From positions 18,334-82,333 of the forward strand of contig JALFHZ010000122.1 in assembly GCA_022776445.1 (NCBI GenBank): 64,000 bases of DNA, written 5' to 3'. Shown one piece after another: positions 1 through 10,298 of this stretch. The position numbers and the translations under genes were made by a program. Numbering within the stretch: position 1 is the stretch's first letter; the number at the start of each line of letters is the position of its first letter. This stretch comes from Lachnospiraceae bacterium. Its GTDB lineage: Bacteria > Bacillota > Clostridia > Lachnospirales > Lachnospiraceae. The notes below the pieces were generated by a model. The model was not told the origin of the DNA, did no database searches, and saw nothing but the letters and a program-made list of their open reading frames with translations.

Positions 1-431
1 ATCCGATCTCCCTCCACCCGAATCTCAGCACCGAGCTTTCGCAGCGCTGACAGATGCAGATCGATGGGACGCCGCCCGATGGAACAGCCGCCCGGGTGAT
101 GGCTCACAGCTTCCCCAAGACGCCCGAGCAGCGGTCCGAGCAGCATGACAGAGGAACGCATCCGCCCGGCTTCCGCTTCCGGAATCACTGCAGTATTCAG
201 CCCCTCTGTAGAAATGCGCAGGGTATGTGCATTCCATTCGCATACGCATCCCAGATATTCCAAAATCCCCTTCATACAGTTCACATCCTGTATTCCGGGG
301 ACATTTTTCAGCACAACGGTTCCTCTGTGAAGCAGAGATGCTGCCATGAGAGGCAGCACCGCATTCTTGGAACCCTGTATTCGTATCTCACCTTCCAGAC
401 AATGTAAGCCGCGGATTCGAATCACAGACAA
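1..431 (-). CDS. murA: UDP-N-acetylglucosamine 1-carboxyvinyltransferase, N-terminal part (truncated by window edge)
   Basis: Minus-strand translation from TTG at 431 (RBS GGAGG upstream): LSVIRIRGLHCLEGEIRIQGSKNAVLPLMAASLLHRGTVVLKNVP..., with the MurA-type GSKNAxLP motif. Not in the ORF track because it is open at the window edge and starts with TTG. Confidence 0.85.
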   Translation of the reverse strand, partial: MSVIRIRGLHCLEGEIRIQGSKNAVLPLMAASLLHRGTVVLKNVPGIQDVNCMKGILEYLGCVCEWNAHTLRISTEGLNTAVIPEAEAGRMRSSVMLLGPLLGRLGEAVSHHPGGCSIGRRPIDLHLSALRKLGAEIRVEGDR

Positions 432-492
432 TCGGATACCTCCTGTAATATGCGTCTATATTCCATCCTATGTACTTTGCCCCGAAAAGGTT

Positions 493-1626
493 TTATTTTT
501 CCAGTTTTATCTGGTTCGAAACACTTAAAACCATACCAATCTCCAGCATCAGAAACAATACGGAAGTACCTCCGTAACTGATAAACGGCAGCGTAATACC
601 GGTATTGGGTATCGTATTGGTCACAACTGCAATATTCAGTATCACCTGAATCGCAATATGAGCCATCACACCAACCACCAGAAGCGCTCCGAACAGATCC
701 GGCGCGTTGTTGGCAATCAGCATGAAACGATAGATCATGAACAGAAAAATCAGGATCACGGATACCGCACCAAACAGTCCCAGTTCCTCGCAGATAATCG
801 AGAAAATCATATCATTCTGCGCTTCCGGCACAAATCCCATCTTCTGGATACTTTCCCCAAGTCCTTTGCCTACCAGGCCGCCGGAGCCGATCGCATAAAG
901 TCCCTGAAGCACCTGATAGCCTCCGTCCATAGGGTATGCCTCCGGATCCAGCCACACGTGAATCCGGTTCAGCTGATAGGCTTTCAGAAGCCCGATTCTC
1001 TCCAGCGCAATCGCCAAAGGACCTGCGGTCGCCACGACGCCGAGTCCCAGCACGCCGCACAGATAAAACGGCCATTTCCTCCTGCACGCCACAAACAGCA
1101 TCACAAACGCAATCCCCATAATGATGATGCCGGAACTTAAGTTGTTTGCCGCCACGATTCCCGCAATCGGTGTTGCGAGAACCATCACCGCAATCATGTT
1201 CCTCCAGCTGTTGATCCTGCTTCCCATCTGCACAATCACGGCAGCCAGCATGACAATCAGTGCAATCTTAACAAACTCCGTGGGCTGGAAGCTGAGCGGG
1301 CCGACACCCAGCCACCGCTTCTTGCCGTTCACTTCCTTGCCGATCAGGGATACCGCTATCATCAGCACATACGACAGCAGATAGGCAAATAACGCAAACT
1401 TCGCGTACCAGTGATAGTCCAGCTTCGAAATCACAATCGCCATCGCCAGTCCCGCGGACGAGATCATCAGCTGACGCATCATAAAATAGGAAGCGTTCTG
1501 GTACTTCAGCTGTGCCATGTAGGAACTGGAGCTGTATATCATGACCAGTCCGAACGCCGTCAGGAAAATCACGGAGAACAGCAGGCTGTAATCATAGAAA
1601 CGCCTGGGTTTGTTTTTCTTCGCCAT
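493..1626 (-). CDS. ftsW: Peptidoglycan glycosyltransferase FtsW/SpoVE (SEDS family)
   Basis: 377 aa multi-pass protein with SEDS motifs (KRWLGVGPLSFQPTEFVKIA, GITLPFISYGGTS) in dcw context. Confidence 0.93.
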   Translation of the reverse strand: MAKKNKPRRFYDYSLLFSVIFLTAFGLVMIYSSSSYMAQLKYQNASYFMMRQLMISSAGLAMAIVISKLDYHWYAKFALFAYLLSYVLMIAVSLIGKEVNGKKRWLGVGPLSFQPTEFVKIALIVMLAAVIVQMGSRINSWRNMIAVMVLATPIAGIVAANNLSSGIIIMGIAFVMLFVACRRKWPFYLCGVLGLGVVATAGPLAIALERIGLLKAYQLNRIHVWLDPEAYPMDGGYQVLQGLYAIGSGGLVGKGLGESIQKMGFVPEAQNDMIFSIICEELGLFGAVSVILIFLFMIYRFMLIANNAPDLFGALLVVGVMAHIAIQVILNIAVVTNTIPNTGITLPFISYGGTSVLFLMLEIGMVLSVSNQIKLEK

Positions 1627-1636
1627 ACACCCGCTC

Positions 1637-2992
1637 CTACAGATTTCTTACACATTCCTTGAAAATCTCACCGCGCTGCTCATAGTTGTCAAACATGCCC
1701 CAGCTTGCGCACGCCGGAGACAGCAGTACATTGTCACCCGGATTGGCATACGCGGCACACACCCGCACCGCTTCCGGCATATCTTCCGCATACATGATCT
1801 CCGTGAAGCCGTGTCTGCGCGCACATTCCGCAATCTTATCCCGCGTCTGTCCGATCAGAACCAGGTGCTTCACCTTGTCACCGAATTCCTCGATCCACTC
1901 GTCATACTCGCTGTGCTTGTCGTAGCCGCCCGCAATCAGTACCGTCGGTCCCGGCATCGCGCGGATCGCCTGAATCGCCGCATCCGGATTGGTTCCCTTG
2001 GAATCGTTATAATAACGGACACCGGAACGCTCCAGCACGAACTCGATCCGGTGCTCCACAGCCTTGAATGCCTTAACCGTTCTGCGGATACAGTCCATCG
2101 GCACATCCATGCGGATCGCAATCGCAATCGCCGCCATCACATTCTCATAATTGTGCTTGCCCAGAAGCTGCAGCTCGTGAACATTCACAACGGTTTCCTT
2201 TTTGCCGTCGTGCGCATAGATGATGTCGTCCCCGTCCAGATACATGCCGTCCTTCAGCTCCTGCGTACTGCTGAAGAAGAATACCTTTACCTTCAGATCT
2301 TCTTTTTCACCGAATTCCCGCAGCACCGGATCATCGTAATTGAGCACCACACAGTCTTCTTCTGTCTGATTGGCTGTAATGCGCTCCTTAATCTCAATAT
2401 AATTCTCCATGGTACCATGACGGTTCAAATGGTCCGGTGTAATATTGAGAATCGCGCTGACATTCGGATGGAAGTCCATGATCGTCTCCAGCTGGAAACT
2501 GGAAACCTCTGCAACGGTAACAGACGCGTCCGTCGTATCCAGCGCCGTCTCCGTATAAGGAATGCCGATATTGCCGACTACAAATACTTCCTCATAATGA
2601 GACTTCATGATCTCACCGGTCAGAGCTGTGGTCGTCGTCTTTCCATTCGTTCCGGTAATCGCCGCCAGTTTTCCCTTCGCCACATGGTAAGCCAGCTGAA
2701 TCTCACCCCAGATCGGAATCTGTGCCTCATCCAGCACAGCAACAAACGGTGCGTTCAGCGGAATACCCGGACTGATGATGGAAAGCTCCACCCCCAACAG
2801 ATCGGTGCGGGACAGCTCTCCCAGCACAACCGTGAGCTTCGCATCCTCGTCAAATTTCTCCTTTATCTTCTCCGGATCCAGGTCTGCATTGCTGTCATAG
2901 AGGACAATCTCTCCTCCCATCTTCAAGAGAAGCTTTGCCGCAGCAATACCGCTCTTTCCGGAACCTGCCACTAAAACCTTCTGACTGCTCAT
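1637..2992 (-). CDS. murD: UDP-N-acetylmuramoyl-L-alanine--D-glutamate ligase
   Basis: 451 aa; Mur ligase ATP motif ITGTNGKTTTTAL; C-terminal LLSPACASWGMFDNYEQRGEIF. Confidence 0.96.
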   Translation of the reverse strand: MSSQKVLVAGSGKSGIAAAKLLLKMGGEIVLYDSNADLDPEKIKEKFDEDAKLTVVLGELSRTDLLGVELSIISPGIPLNAPFVAVLDEAQIPIWGEIQLAYHVAKGKLAAITGTNGKTTTTALTGEIMKSHYEEVFVVGNIGIPYTETALDTTDASVTVAEVSSFQLETIMDFHPNVSAILNITPDHLNRHGTMENYIEIKERITANQTEEDCVVLNYDDPVLREFGEKEDLKVKVFFFSSTQELKDGMYLDGDDIIYAHDGKKETVVNVHELQLLGKHNYENVMAAIAIAIRMDVPMDCIRRTVKAFKAVEHRIEFVLERSGVRYYNDSKGTNPDAAIQAIRAMPGPTVLIAGGYDKHSEYDEWIEEFGDKVKHLVLIGQTRDKIAECARRHGFTEIMYAEDMPEAVRVCAAYANPGDNVLLSPACASWGMFDNYEQRGEIFKECVRNL

Positions 2993-3008
2993 GTCTTCTT
3001 CCTCCTAA

Positions 3009-3977
3009 CTATAATCCCAGGTAAGCCAGCAGGCAGAGAATCGCGGTTGTAATCGAAAATACGGCCACAACCCTGGTCTCAGACCAGCCGCACAGCTCGA
3101 AATGATGATGAATCGGTGCCATTTTGAAAATCCGTTTTCCGCCGGTTGCCTTGAAATAGGACACCTGCATGATCACGGACAGAACCTCCACAAGATAAAT
3201 CAGGCCGATAATCGGAATAAAGAACGGCATCTGCATCATAAACGCACTGGATGCCACGAATCCGCCCAGAGCCAGCGAACCGGTATCTCCCATGAAAACC
3301 TTCGCCGGATATACATTGAACAGCAGAAAGCCCAGAAGGCTTCCCACCACCGCTCCGGTGATCGGGCTGATGCCGCTGTTCTCACCGATCGCCACGATCG
3401 TCATAAACGTAGCCACCAGAATCGTCACACTGGTGCACAGACCGTCAAGTCCGTCGGTAAAGTTCACACCGTTATCTGTGCCCAGAATTACAAAAAATAC
3501 AAACGGAACAAACAAAATCCCCAGATTCAGATAATATCCGTTCTCAAAACCGCCGGTATACGGGATCAGTGCCGTGCACCCCACCTCGCCGGACCGGATC
3601 AGATAAAATGCAAAGATACCTGTAATCACAATCTGTCCCAGCAGCTTCTGCTTCGGATTCAGTCCTTCAGAACGCTTCATCACAATCTTGATATAATCAT
3701 CCAGGAACCCGATAATGCCAAATCCCACTGTCACAAACAACACCGGGATGATCCTGGGATAATCGCGGATATAAAATAAAGAAGTGATGATGATGCTGGT
3801 CAGTATCATCAGACCGCCCATCGTCGGGGTTCCCTGTTTCTTCAAATGCGCCTGCGGACCATCATCCCGCACCTGCTGTCCGAATTTCAGCTTATGCAGA
3901 AACGGAATCACGATCGGGCAGAGGATCGCGCTGATGGCAAAGGCAATGATAATCGCCAGTATAGTCTCATTAATCAT
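3009..3977 (-). CDS. mraY: Phospho-N-acetylmuramoyl-pentapeptide-transferase
   Basis: 322 aa; GTPTMGGLMI, NFTDGLDGL, MAPIHHHFELCGWSE motifs. Confidence 0.96.
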   Translation of the reverse strand: MINETILAIIIAFAISAILCPIVIPFLHKLKFGQQVRDDGPQAHLKKQGTPTMGGLMILTSIIITSLFYIRDYPRIIPVLFVTVGFGIIGFLDDYIKIVMKRSEGLNPKQKLLGQIVITGIFAFYLIRSGEVGCTALIPYTGGFENGYYLNLGILFVPFVFFVILGTDNGVNFTDGLDGLCTSVTILVATFMTIVAIGENSGISPITGAVVGSLLGFLLFNVYPAKVFMGDTGSLALGGFVASSAFMMQMPFFIPIIGLIYLVEVLSVIMQVSYFKATGGKRIFKMAPIHHHFELCGWSETRVVAVFSITTAILCLLAYLGL

Positions 3978-4057
3978 GACAAACTCCTATATGTTATGTA
4001 TTGCCGCATACTCCGGCATTCAATAGTATACGTCTTTTTAAGGGAATAATCAAGCCT

Positions 4058-5803
4058 TCACTCCGCGCTTTGTTCAATCCCGAGGTATGGCAGAATGTTT
4101 TTAAAAATATCCGCAATCACCGGAGCGGCAATGGTTCCTCCATAATAAACGCCCTGCGGCTCATCGATCGTAATCAGCGCGATCACCTGCGGATCGTCCG
4201 CCGGAGCAAAACCCAAAAAGGACGAAATATATCGTTTCAGACTGCGAGGCAGTTTCTCCGAAGTCGCCGTTTTTCCGCCGATCCGGTATCCGGGCAGCGC
4301 CGCTTTCTTCCCGCCGCCCTCAGCCACCACCTGTTCCAGAATGTAGCGCATGGTGGCACTCGTTTCCTCCGACACGATCCGCTTTTTCACCGGATACGAA
4401 AACCGGTGCACCGCGGTTTTGTCCGCGTTCATCACCTTCACGCCAAAATGAGGAATAATCCGATATCCGCCATTGACGATGGACGCTGCCGTTGTGATCA
4501 GCTGAATCGGCGTGATCTGAAAAGACTGGCCAAAGGAAACCGTAGCCAGTTCCACCAGCCCCATGTTTTCTTTTTTATGCATGATCGTTCCCGCCTCTCC
4601 CGGCAGATCAATCCCGGTTTTCTCCTTCAGTCCGAACTGTTCAAAATACCGGTAATACGCATCAATCCCCAGACGCTGCCCCACATCAATAAAGACCGGG
4701 TTGCAGGAATTCATCGTTCCCTGCAGGAATGTTTCCGCACCGTGTCCTCCCACCTTATGGCACCGGATTTTGCGGTCCTCCACAATGCGGAAACCGGGAC
4801 AGGAAAACCGGTCCTCCAGCCCGACCACACCGGCCTCCAGCCCTGCTGCTGCTGTAATAATCTTAAACGTGGATCCCGGTTCATAGGTGTCGTTGATGCT
4901 GGGATTGCGCCACATCTGATTCAAAAGTTCCTGCCGCTGCGAAGCCGTGGTACCTGCAGGTTCCTCCACATTCAGCGTAAACGGATCGTTCAGGTTGAAC
5001 TCCGGAACATTGGCCATTGCCATGATTTCCCCGTTTTTCGGATTCATGACAATCACCGACACACGTTTTGCTCCTTTCCGCTCCATGGTCTCCAGTGCCG
5101 CCTGCTCCACATACTGCTGAATGTTCACATCCAGACTGATCTGCAGGTCATTGCCCGGAACCGGTTCAATCCGGTCCTCAAAGGTATTGCCGATCTCCAC
5201 ACCTGCCGCGTCGGTCATGGTCAGAATCTTTCCGTTCATCCCTTTCAGATAAGATTCATACTTCACCTCAAGGCCAACGATCCCCTGATTGTCTCCTCCG
5301 GTGAAGCCCAGCACCCGGGACGCCAGTGAATCATACGGGTAATATCGTTTATAATCATCATCCACCTTCACACCGGCCAGATGATATCCGCGGATCCTGT
5401 CCCCGATTTCTTTGTCCACATTCGTACGGATAATCTCACGGGAACTGCGCTTTTCCACCTTTTTCCGGACTGCCGCCTCCTCCATCGAAAGTTCCCTGCA
5501 CAGAGTCTCAATTACCTCTTCCCGGTCCCGGACCTGATTGTAGATCACAGACACCGTACATACCGTCCGGTTGGTGGCAATCACGGTACCTCTGGCATCC
5601 AGGATCCGGCCTCTGGCTGCTTTGATCGTACGTTCCCTCTCATGCAGATCCTCCGCCATCTGGCTGTAATGCTCTGACCGGTACAGCATCAAATAAACAA
5701 GCCGCCCCATTAATCCTGCCACGCAGATGCAAAGCAGAAAAAACAGGACGGCTATCCTCTCTCTGTGATGGGTCTGATTGGAACTCATAACCGGCTCCTG
5801 CAA
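4058..5803 (-). CDS. Class B penicillin-binding protein (FtsI/SpoVD-like transpeptidase)
   Basis: 581 aa; N-terminal TM; SxxK in YEPGSTFKI; SCN; KTA instead of KTG (GGKTATSEKLP). Confidence 0.9.
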   Translation of the reverse strand: MQEPVMSSNQTHHRERIAVLFFLLCICVAGLMGRLVYLMLYRSEHYSQMAEDLHERERTIKAARGRILDARGTVIATNRTVCTVSVIYNQVRDREEVIETLCRELSMEEAAVRKKVEKRSSREIIRTNVDKEIGDRIRGYHLAGVKVDDDYKRYYPYDSLASRVLGFTGGDNQGIVGLEVKYESYLKGMNGKILTMTDAAGVEIGNTFEDRIEPVPGNDLQISLDVNIQQYVEQAALETMERKGAKRVSVIVMNPKNGEIMAMANVPEFNLNDPFTLNVEEPAGTTASQRQELLNQMWRNPSINDTYEPGSTFKIITAAAGLEAGVVGLEDRFSCPGFRIVEDRKIRCHKVGGHGAETFLQGTMNSCNPVFIDVGQRLGIDAYYRYFEQFGLKEKTGIDLPGEAGTIMHKKENMGLVELATVSFGQSFQITPIQLITTAASIVNGGYRIIPHFGVKVMNADKTAVHRFSYPVKKRIVSEETSATMRYILEQVVAEGGGKKAALPGYRIGGKTATSEKLPRSLKRYISSFLGFAPADDPQVIALITIDEPQGVYYGGTIAAPVIADIFKNILPYLGIEQSAE

Positions 5804-5839
5804 CGCTCATTGTTATACTTATATGAGCTGGCCCATATT

Positions 5840-8056
5840 TTAGAACCCGGGCTCCGACTCGCCGCTTTCCAGAATATCCGCAGCCGGATAATCCGGATCA
5901 ACGCTCACGGTTTCCCCGGACAGTTCATCATCCACTCCGCTGTCATCTCCCGGATCCTCAATATACTCATCGGTCTCATAGACCTTCGGCTCCTCAGCCG
6001 CGGCAGTCTCTCCGGATGTCGTTCCGGTCAGATCGGTGATTCCCTCCTGCTCCGGAAGCTGTCCGGAAAGCTCTTCCTGCGGATCCGCATAATCCACCGT
6101 CGGGAACACATTCAGGTACGGCAGGATATCCCCCATGATCTGAGCAAACACTCTGCTGGCATAGGAGCTGTGCGGCTGATCCTCCACATGCGGTGTATCA
6201 ATCGTCACATACACCAGCACCTGCGGATCATTGGCCGGCGCGAATCCGCAGAAGGATACCAGATAATTCTTGGCAGAACGCGGAAGCTTCTCCGCCGTTC
6301 CGGTCTTTCCCGCGATTTCATACCCTTCTACTGCTGCCGCCTTACCGGTTCCCTCTTCCACCGTCCGAAACAGCGCCGTCTTAATCAGACTGCTGGTTGA
6401 CTCCGACACAGTCTCCCGCACAAGTCTTGGCGACACTTTCTTCACCACAGCTCCCTGCTCATTCAGGATCTGCTTCACCACATGCGGCTCATAATAGGAA
6501 CCTCCATTGATTACCGAACAGTAAGCCGCCGCCATCTGCACCATCGTACAGTTGAAGTTCTGGCCGAAGGAGTTGGTCGCAAGACTGGCCGAACGCATGT
6601 TGTCCGCTTCATATATCAGTCCTTTGGCATCTGCCTCTCCCGGAAGATCAATGCCGGTCTTCGCGCCGAAGCCAAACAGCTTCTGATACCGGGAAAACCG
6701 TTCCGCACCGGTTTTGGCAGCAATCTGCATCATGGCATCATTGCAGGACACCATCAATGATTCCTGCACATCGATCAGCCCATGACCGCCCTTTACATAT
6801 CCGGTACATTTGATCTTGTGACCGCCAACCTCCTGATATCCGTCGCAGTAAAACGTATCATTGGGACCGATCACGCCTTCCTCCAGCGCTGCTGCTACCG
6901 TAAAGATCTTGGAAGGAGAACCAGGCTCATAGGTATCGCTGATGCAGTAGTTTCTCCAGATCTGATTCCAGGCCACCTGCTGTCCATAGGAACGGATCTC
7001 GTCCTCCGTAAACCGCTCCGGTACCTGTTCTATCGTGATCACCGACTGATCCGTCTTTTTATGCTGGCGGTTATAAGCGTTCATCGCTTCCTTCAGACCA
7101 AACTGATAAATCTCTTCATCCGTAAAATATCCGCCGATCTGTTTGGGATTGTTCAGATCAAACATGTGGTTATTGGCCATGGCAAGGATTTCCCCATTGT
7201 TCGGATTCATGACGACCACGCCCACGCGGTCGGAACCGGTTTCCTGCATCCACTGATTGATCCGCTTCTCCACTACATTCTGAATGTTCACATCGATCGT
7301 GGAAACAATGGTATTTCCGTTCAGCGGAGACTTGATGACACGCTCCAGATTGGAATCGTCATTCAGATAGCCGTATTCTCTTCCGTTGGTGCCGATCAGC
7401 TCCTCATTGTAGGATTGCTCGATACCGCCGTTGCCGCTTCCGCCGTCACTGGTCGCAAATCCGATCACATTGCAGGCGAGCGAATCATAGGGATAAATCC
7501 GCTTATACTCTTCTTCAAACCATACGCCCCTCACCCGGGCCTTGGAGTCATTCTTCTGATTGGCCTTATTGGTTTCCTTCTGCAGGGTTTCGAACGCATT
7601 TTTCTCATCCAGGCTCAGCTGCCGCTTATAACGGACATACGCCGACTCCGGATTGCCTGTGATCAGCGTGCGAAGTTCACCGGCATCATATCCGAAGGTG
7701 CTGACCAGCGCCGAAACGGTCGCTTCCAGAAAATTATTTTCGTCCGACATAATCTGCTTCGGGTCAATAATCAGATTATAAACTTTTTCCGTAATCGCCA
7801 GATAGGTTCCGTTCCGGTCCACAATATCGCCACGCCGGTACGGAATCACACGGCTGTCATATTCCTGCTGGGACAGCACGATCTGATTGTAGCTGTCCTT
7901 GTTCTCCTTCACAATACTGTACAATACATAGATTAATGCAAATAAAGCCAGCGTAATCACGATAACCGTAATCGCCAGCTTTTCCTGCATATATACTAAA
8001 AACGTACGTTTTCTGTCGGAGTTTGCATTTGGATTAGTGTTTTGGGATGTCCTCAT
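5840..8056 (-). CDS. Class B penicillin-binding protein (FtsI/SpoVD-like transpeptidase)
   Basis: 738 aa; YEPGSPSKI (SxxK), SCND, AGKTGTAEKLP (KTG). Confidence 0.9.
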   Translation of the reverse strand: MRTSQNTNPNANSDRKRTFLVYMQEKLAITVIVITLALFALIYVLYSIVKENKDSYNQIVLSQQEYDSRVIPYRRGDIVDRNGTYLAITEKVYNLIIDPKQIMSDENNFLEATVSALVSTFGYDAGELRTLITGNPESAYVRYKRQLSLDEKNAFETLQKETNKANQKNDSKARVRGVWFEEEYKRIYPYDSLACNVIGFATSDGGSGNGGIEQSYNEELIGTNGREYGYLNDDSNLERVIKSPLNGNTIVSTIDVNIQNVVEKRINQWMQETGSDRVGVVVMNPNNGEILAMANNHMFDLNNPKQIGGYFTDEEIYQFGLKEAMNAYNRQHKKTDQSVITIEQVPERFTEDEIRSYGQQVAWNQIWRNYCISDTYEPGSPSKIFTVAAALEEGVIGPNDTFYCDGYQEVGGHKIKCTGYVKGGHGLIDVQESLMVSCNDAMMQIAAKTGAERFSRYQKLFGFGAKTGIDLPGEADAKGLIYEADNMRSASLATNSFGQNFNCTMVQMAAAYCSVINGGSYYEPHVVKQILNEQGAVVKKVSPRLVRETVSESTSSLIKTALFRTVEEGTGKAAAVEGYEIAGKTGTAEKLPRSAKNYLVSFCGFAPANDPQVLVYVTIDTPHVEDQPHSSYASRVFAQIMGDILPYLNVFPTVDYADPQEELSGQLPEQEGITDLTGTTSGETAAAEEPKVYETDEYIEDPGDDSGVDDELSGETVSVDPDYPAADILESGESEPGF

Positions 8057-8513
8057 ACTGTCTCACATACTCGCTTTCTGTTTTGTCATACAGAAGTACC
8101 TGATTTCGGTTTGCGTAAACCATGCCCAATTCCTCAGTTGCAACCTTATACACGTGATCCAGATCAATATCCGTATGAATCGCAGTCTGCAGTGCGTCAT
8201 TCTCAGACTTCAGCTGCTCCAGTTCTTTCTCCAGAAGCTCAATATGATGAATCCTGGATGCCATCGTCGACTGCACATGCAGATAGCTCACACAAATACT
8301 CAGGGCACAGATGGCCGCCAGTGTAAGCATAATCACATAAGGCAGATCCATATAGAGTGCCTTTTCCTGGTTCCGTCTCACGGCCCGGTTCACAGCCATA
8401 CGGCGTGCCGCGTCGCGCTGCGGTTCCTGCATCTCCCGTCTCAGTTCTTCTGCCCGTACGGTACTGCCTGATACATAAGTTCCATATACCGGTCTTCTAT
8501 TCCTTGCAGCCAT
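8034..8513 (-). CDS. FtsL-like cell division protein (single TM plus coiled coil)
   Basis: 159 aa; TM segment followed by heptad-like region; position between rsmH and pbp, where ftsL is normally found. Confidence 0.75.
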   Translation of the reverse strand: MAARNRRPVYGTYVSGSTVRAEELRREMQEPQRDAARRMAVNRAVRRNQEKALYMDLPYVIMLTLAAICALSICVSYLHVQSTMASRIHHIELLEKELEQLKSENDALQTAIHTDIDLDHVYKVATEELGMVYANRNQVLLYDKTESEYVRQYEDIPKH

Positions 8514-8563
8514 ACCCTATCCTCCCATTCCTTCGGTCCGCCTTCCAAACTTCCGGCATACCT

Positions 8564-9499
8564 TTATTTTCTCTCAAAGACCCGAAGCTTGGAACTCTTC
8601 GAGCGCTTGTTATTCTCAATCTCTTCCTCTGTCGGTACAATCGGCTTGCGGGTCACCACAATTCCCTTGCTCTTTTTCCCGCACATGCACACCGGAAATC
8701 CCGGCGGACAGATGCACGGGTTCTCATTGTCCCGGAAACGTGTCTTGACGATCCGGTCTTCCAGCGAATGGAACGTAATGATGCTCAGCCTTCCTCCCGG
8801 ATTCAGAAGATCAATCATCGTATCAATGGAGCGGTTCAGCACATCCAGCTCATGATTCAGCTCAATCCGAAGTGCCTGAAACGTGCGCTTCGCCGGATGC
8901 CCTCCCGTAGCCCGTACTTTCATCGGAATCGCCGCCTTGATCACTTCGATCAGCTCTCCGGTCGTCTCAAACGGCTTCTCCGCTCTGGCCCGTACAATAT
9001 GCTTGGCAATATTCTTCGCAAATCGGTCTTCCCCATAATCCCGAATGATGCGGTAGAGCTCAGACTCACTGTACGTATTGACAATATCGGCTGCCGTCTG
9101 CGTATTTCTCTGATCCATCCGCATGTCCAGCGGCGCGTCCTCCCGATAGGTAAATCCGCGCTCCACAGTATCCAGCTGATAGGAAGATACTCCCAGATCC
9201 AGATAGATGCCGTCCACCTTGCGGATCCCAAGATCCGAAAGCACGGCTGCGATATTCTCATAGTTGCTTCGCACAATCGTAACTTTATTCCGAAATACCT
9301 TCAGCCGTTCCGATGCGGCCTGTATCGCATCCGCATCCTGATCGATCCCGATCAGACGGCCTTCGTCACTCAGGCGGCTGCACACCTCATAGGCATGTCC
9401 ACCTCCGCCCAGTGTTCCGTCCACGTAGATTCCGTCCGGCCGAATCGCCAGGGAATCCACAGTTTCTTCCAATAAAACAGATTTGTGTTCAAATGTCAT
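8564..9499 (-). CDS. rsmH: 16S rRNA (cytosine(1402)-N(4))-methyltransferase
   Basis: 311 aa; [37 protein letters not shown]. Confidence 0.96.
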   Translation of the reverse strand: MTFEHKSVLLEETVDSLAIRPDGIYVDGTLGGGGHAYEVCSRLSDEGRLIGIDQDADAIQAASERLKVFRNKVTIVRSNYENIAAVLSDLGIRKVDGIYLDLGVSSYQLDTVERGFTYREDAPLDMRMDQRNTQTAADIVNTYSESELYRIIRDYGEDRFAKNIAKHIVRARAEKPFETTGELIEVIKAAIPMKVRATGGHPAKRTFQALRIELNHELDVLNRSIDTMIDLLNPGGRLSIITFHSLEDRIVKTRFRDNENPCICPPGFPVCMCGKKSKGIVVTRKPIVPTEEEIENNKRSKSSKLRVFERK

Positions 9500-9930
9500 A
9501 TTCCAAGACCTTCCATGTTCTCTGCAATTTCTTCCATGTCATCGTAGGTATTGGACTGGTTCCAGATCTCACGGCTCCAGATCTCAATCCGGCTCCCGAC
9601 TCCCACCAGCACCGCGTCCTTGTCAATCCTGGCAAAGTCACGCAGAACTGCAGGCAGAAGGATCCTCCCCTGCTTGTCTACTTCACAGGTGGTAGCACCC
9701 GCCAGAAAAAAACGGGCAAATTTACGAGCGTTGGCATTGGTCAGTGGTAAGGCATGCAGCTTTTCTTCCAGGGCTTTCCATTCGGTGTTGTCATAGACGA
9801 ACAGGCATCCATCCAGTCCCTTGGTCACAACGAACTCTTCCCCAAGCTGTTCCCTGAACCTGGAAGGAACGATGAGCCTGCCCTTCGCATCTACTGTATG
9901 ATTATATTCACCCATGAACATAAAAATCAC
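9496..9930 (-). CDS. mraZ: Transcriptional regulator MraZ
   Basis: 144 aa; [21 protein letters not shown] and [16 protein letters not shown] (two SpoVT/AbrB-like repeats). Confidence 0.96.
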   Translation of the reverse strand: MIFMFMGEYNHTVDAKGRLIVPSRFREQLGEEFVVTKGLDGCLFVYDNTEWKALEEKLHALPLTNANARKFARFFLAGATTCEVDKQGRILLPAVLRDFARIDKDAVLVGVGSRIEIWSREIWNQSNTYDDMEEIAENMEGLGI

Positions 9931-9946
9931 CTGTTACCCTATTAAG

Positions 9947-9991
9947 CCACTTACTTACCATTTTCCGCCACTTTCATCCACTTTTCACCAC
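9947..9991 (-). promoter_or_regulatory. MraZ-binding box (direct repeats) upstream of mraZ
   Basis: Minus-strand AAGTGGTGAAAAGTGGATGAAAGTGGCGGAAAATGG: GTGG/ATGG cores at + coordinates 9988, 9978, 9968 and 9958 (exact 10-bp period), plus a fifth GTGG at 9947. This fits the AAAGTGG-N3 repeat described for Mollicute MraZ. Confidence 0.8.
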
Positions 9992-10141
9992 TTGTAGATT
10001 TATTTTAGTACATCTGTAAGAAAATAGCAAGGAATTTTCAATAAAAAATCCTGTTAAATCATACCAGATTTTCCGGTTTTCTCTGCATACAAAAAGACAG
10101 CTACCGCGTACAGTAGCTGCCTGAAATAAATATGTATGATT

Positions 10142-10297
10142 CTAACATTCTGAAACAATATATTGCTCAATCAGCCGGTCCAACTCCACACTGTCCCGAT
10201 AAATTGTCTCATAGGACTGGCGAGACTCGATACTGCCATTCAGTTTCTTTCTGGCGCACTCAATCCTTCTCACCAGCTCTTCTTTGGATACTCCCAT
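10142..10297 (-). CDS. Spo0E-like aspartyl-phosphate phosphatase family small protein
   Basis: 51 aa: MGVSKEELVRRIECARKKLNGSIESRQSYETIYRDSVELDRLIEQYIVSEC. Spo0E-like SxxLDxLIxxY motif; RBS GGAGAAAG lies within the lgt 3' end. Below the ORF-track length cutoff. Confidence 0.75.
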   Translation of the reverse strand: MGVSKEELVRRIECARKKLNGSIESRQSYETIYRDSVELDRLIEQYIVSEC

Positions 10298-10298
10298 G

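Noticed and set aside
1610-2974. 454-aa plus-strand ORF
   Set aside because: Antisense shadow of murD; basic/His/Arg-rich composition and no recognisable domain.
4001-5329. 442-aa plus-strand ORF
   Set aside because: Antisense to the PBP gene, no domain signature.
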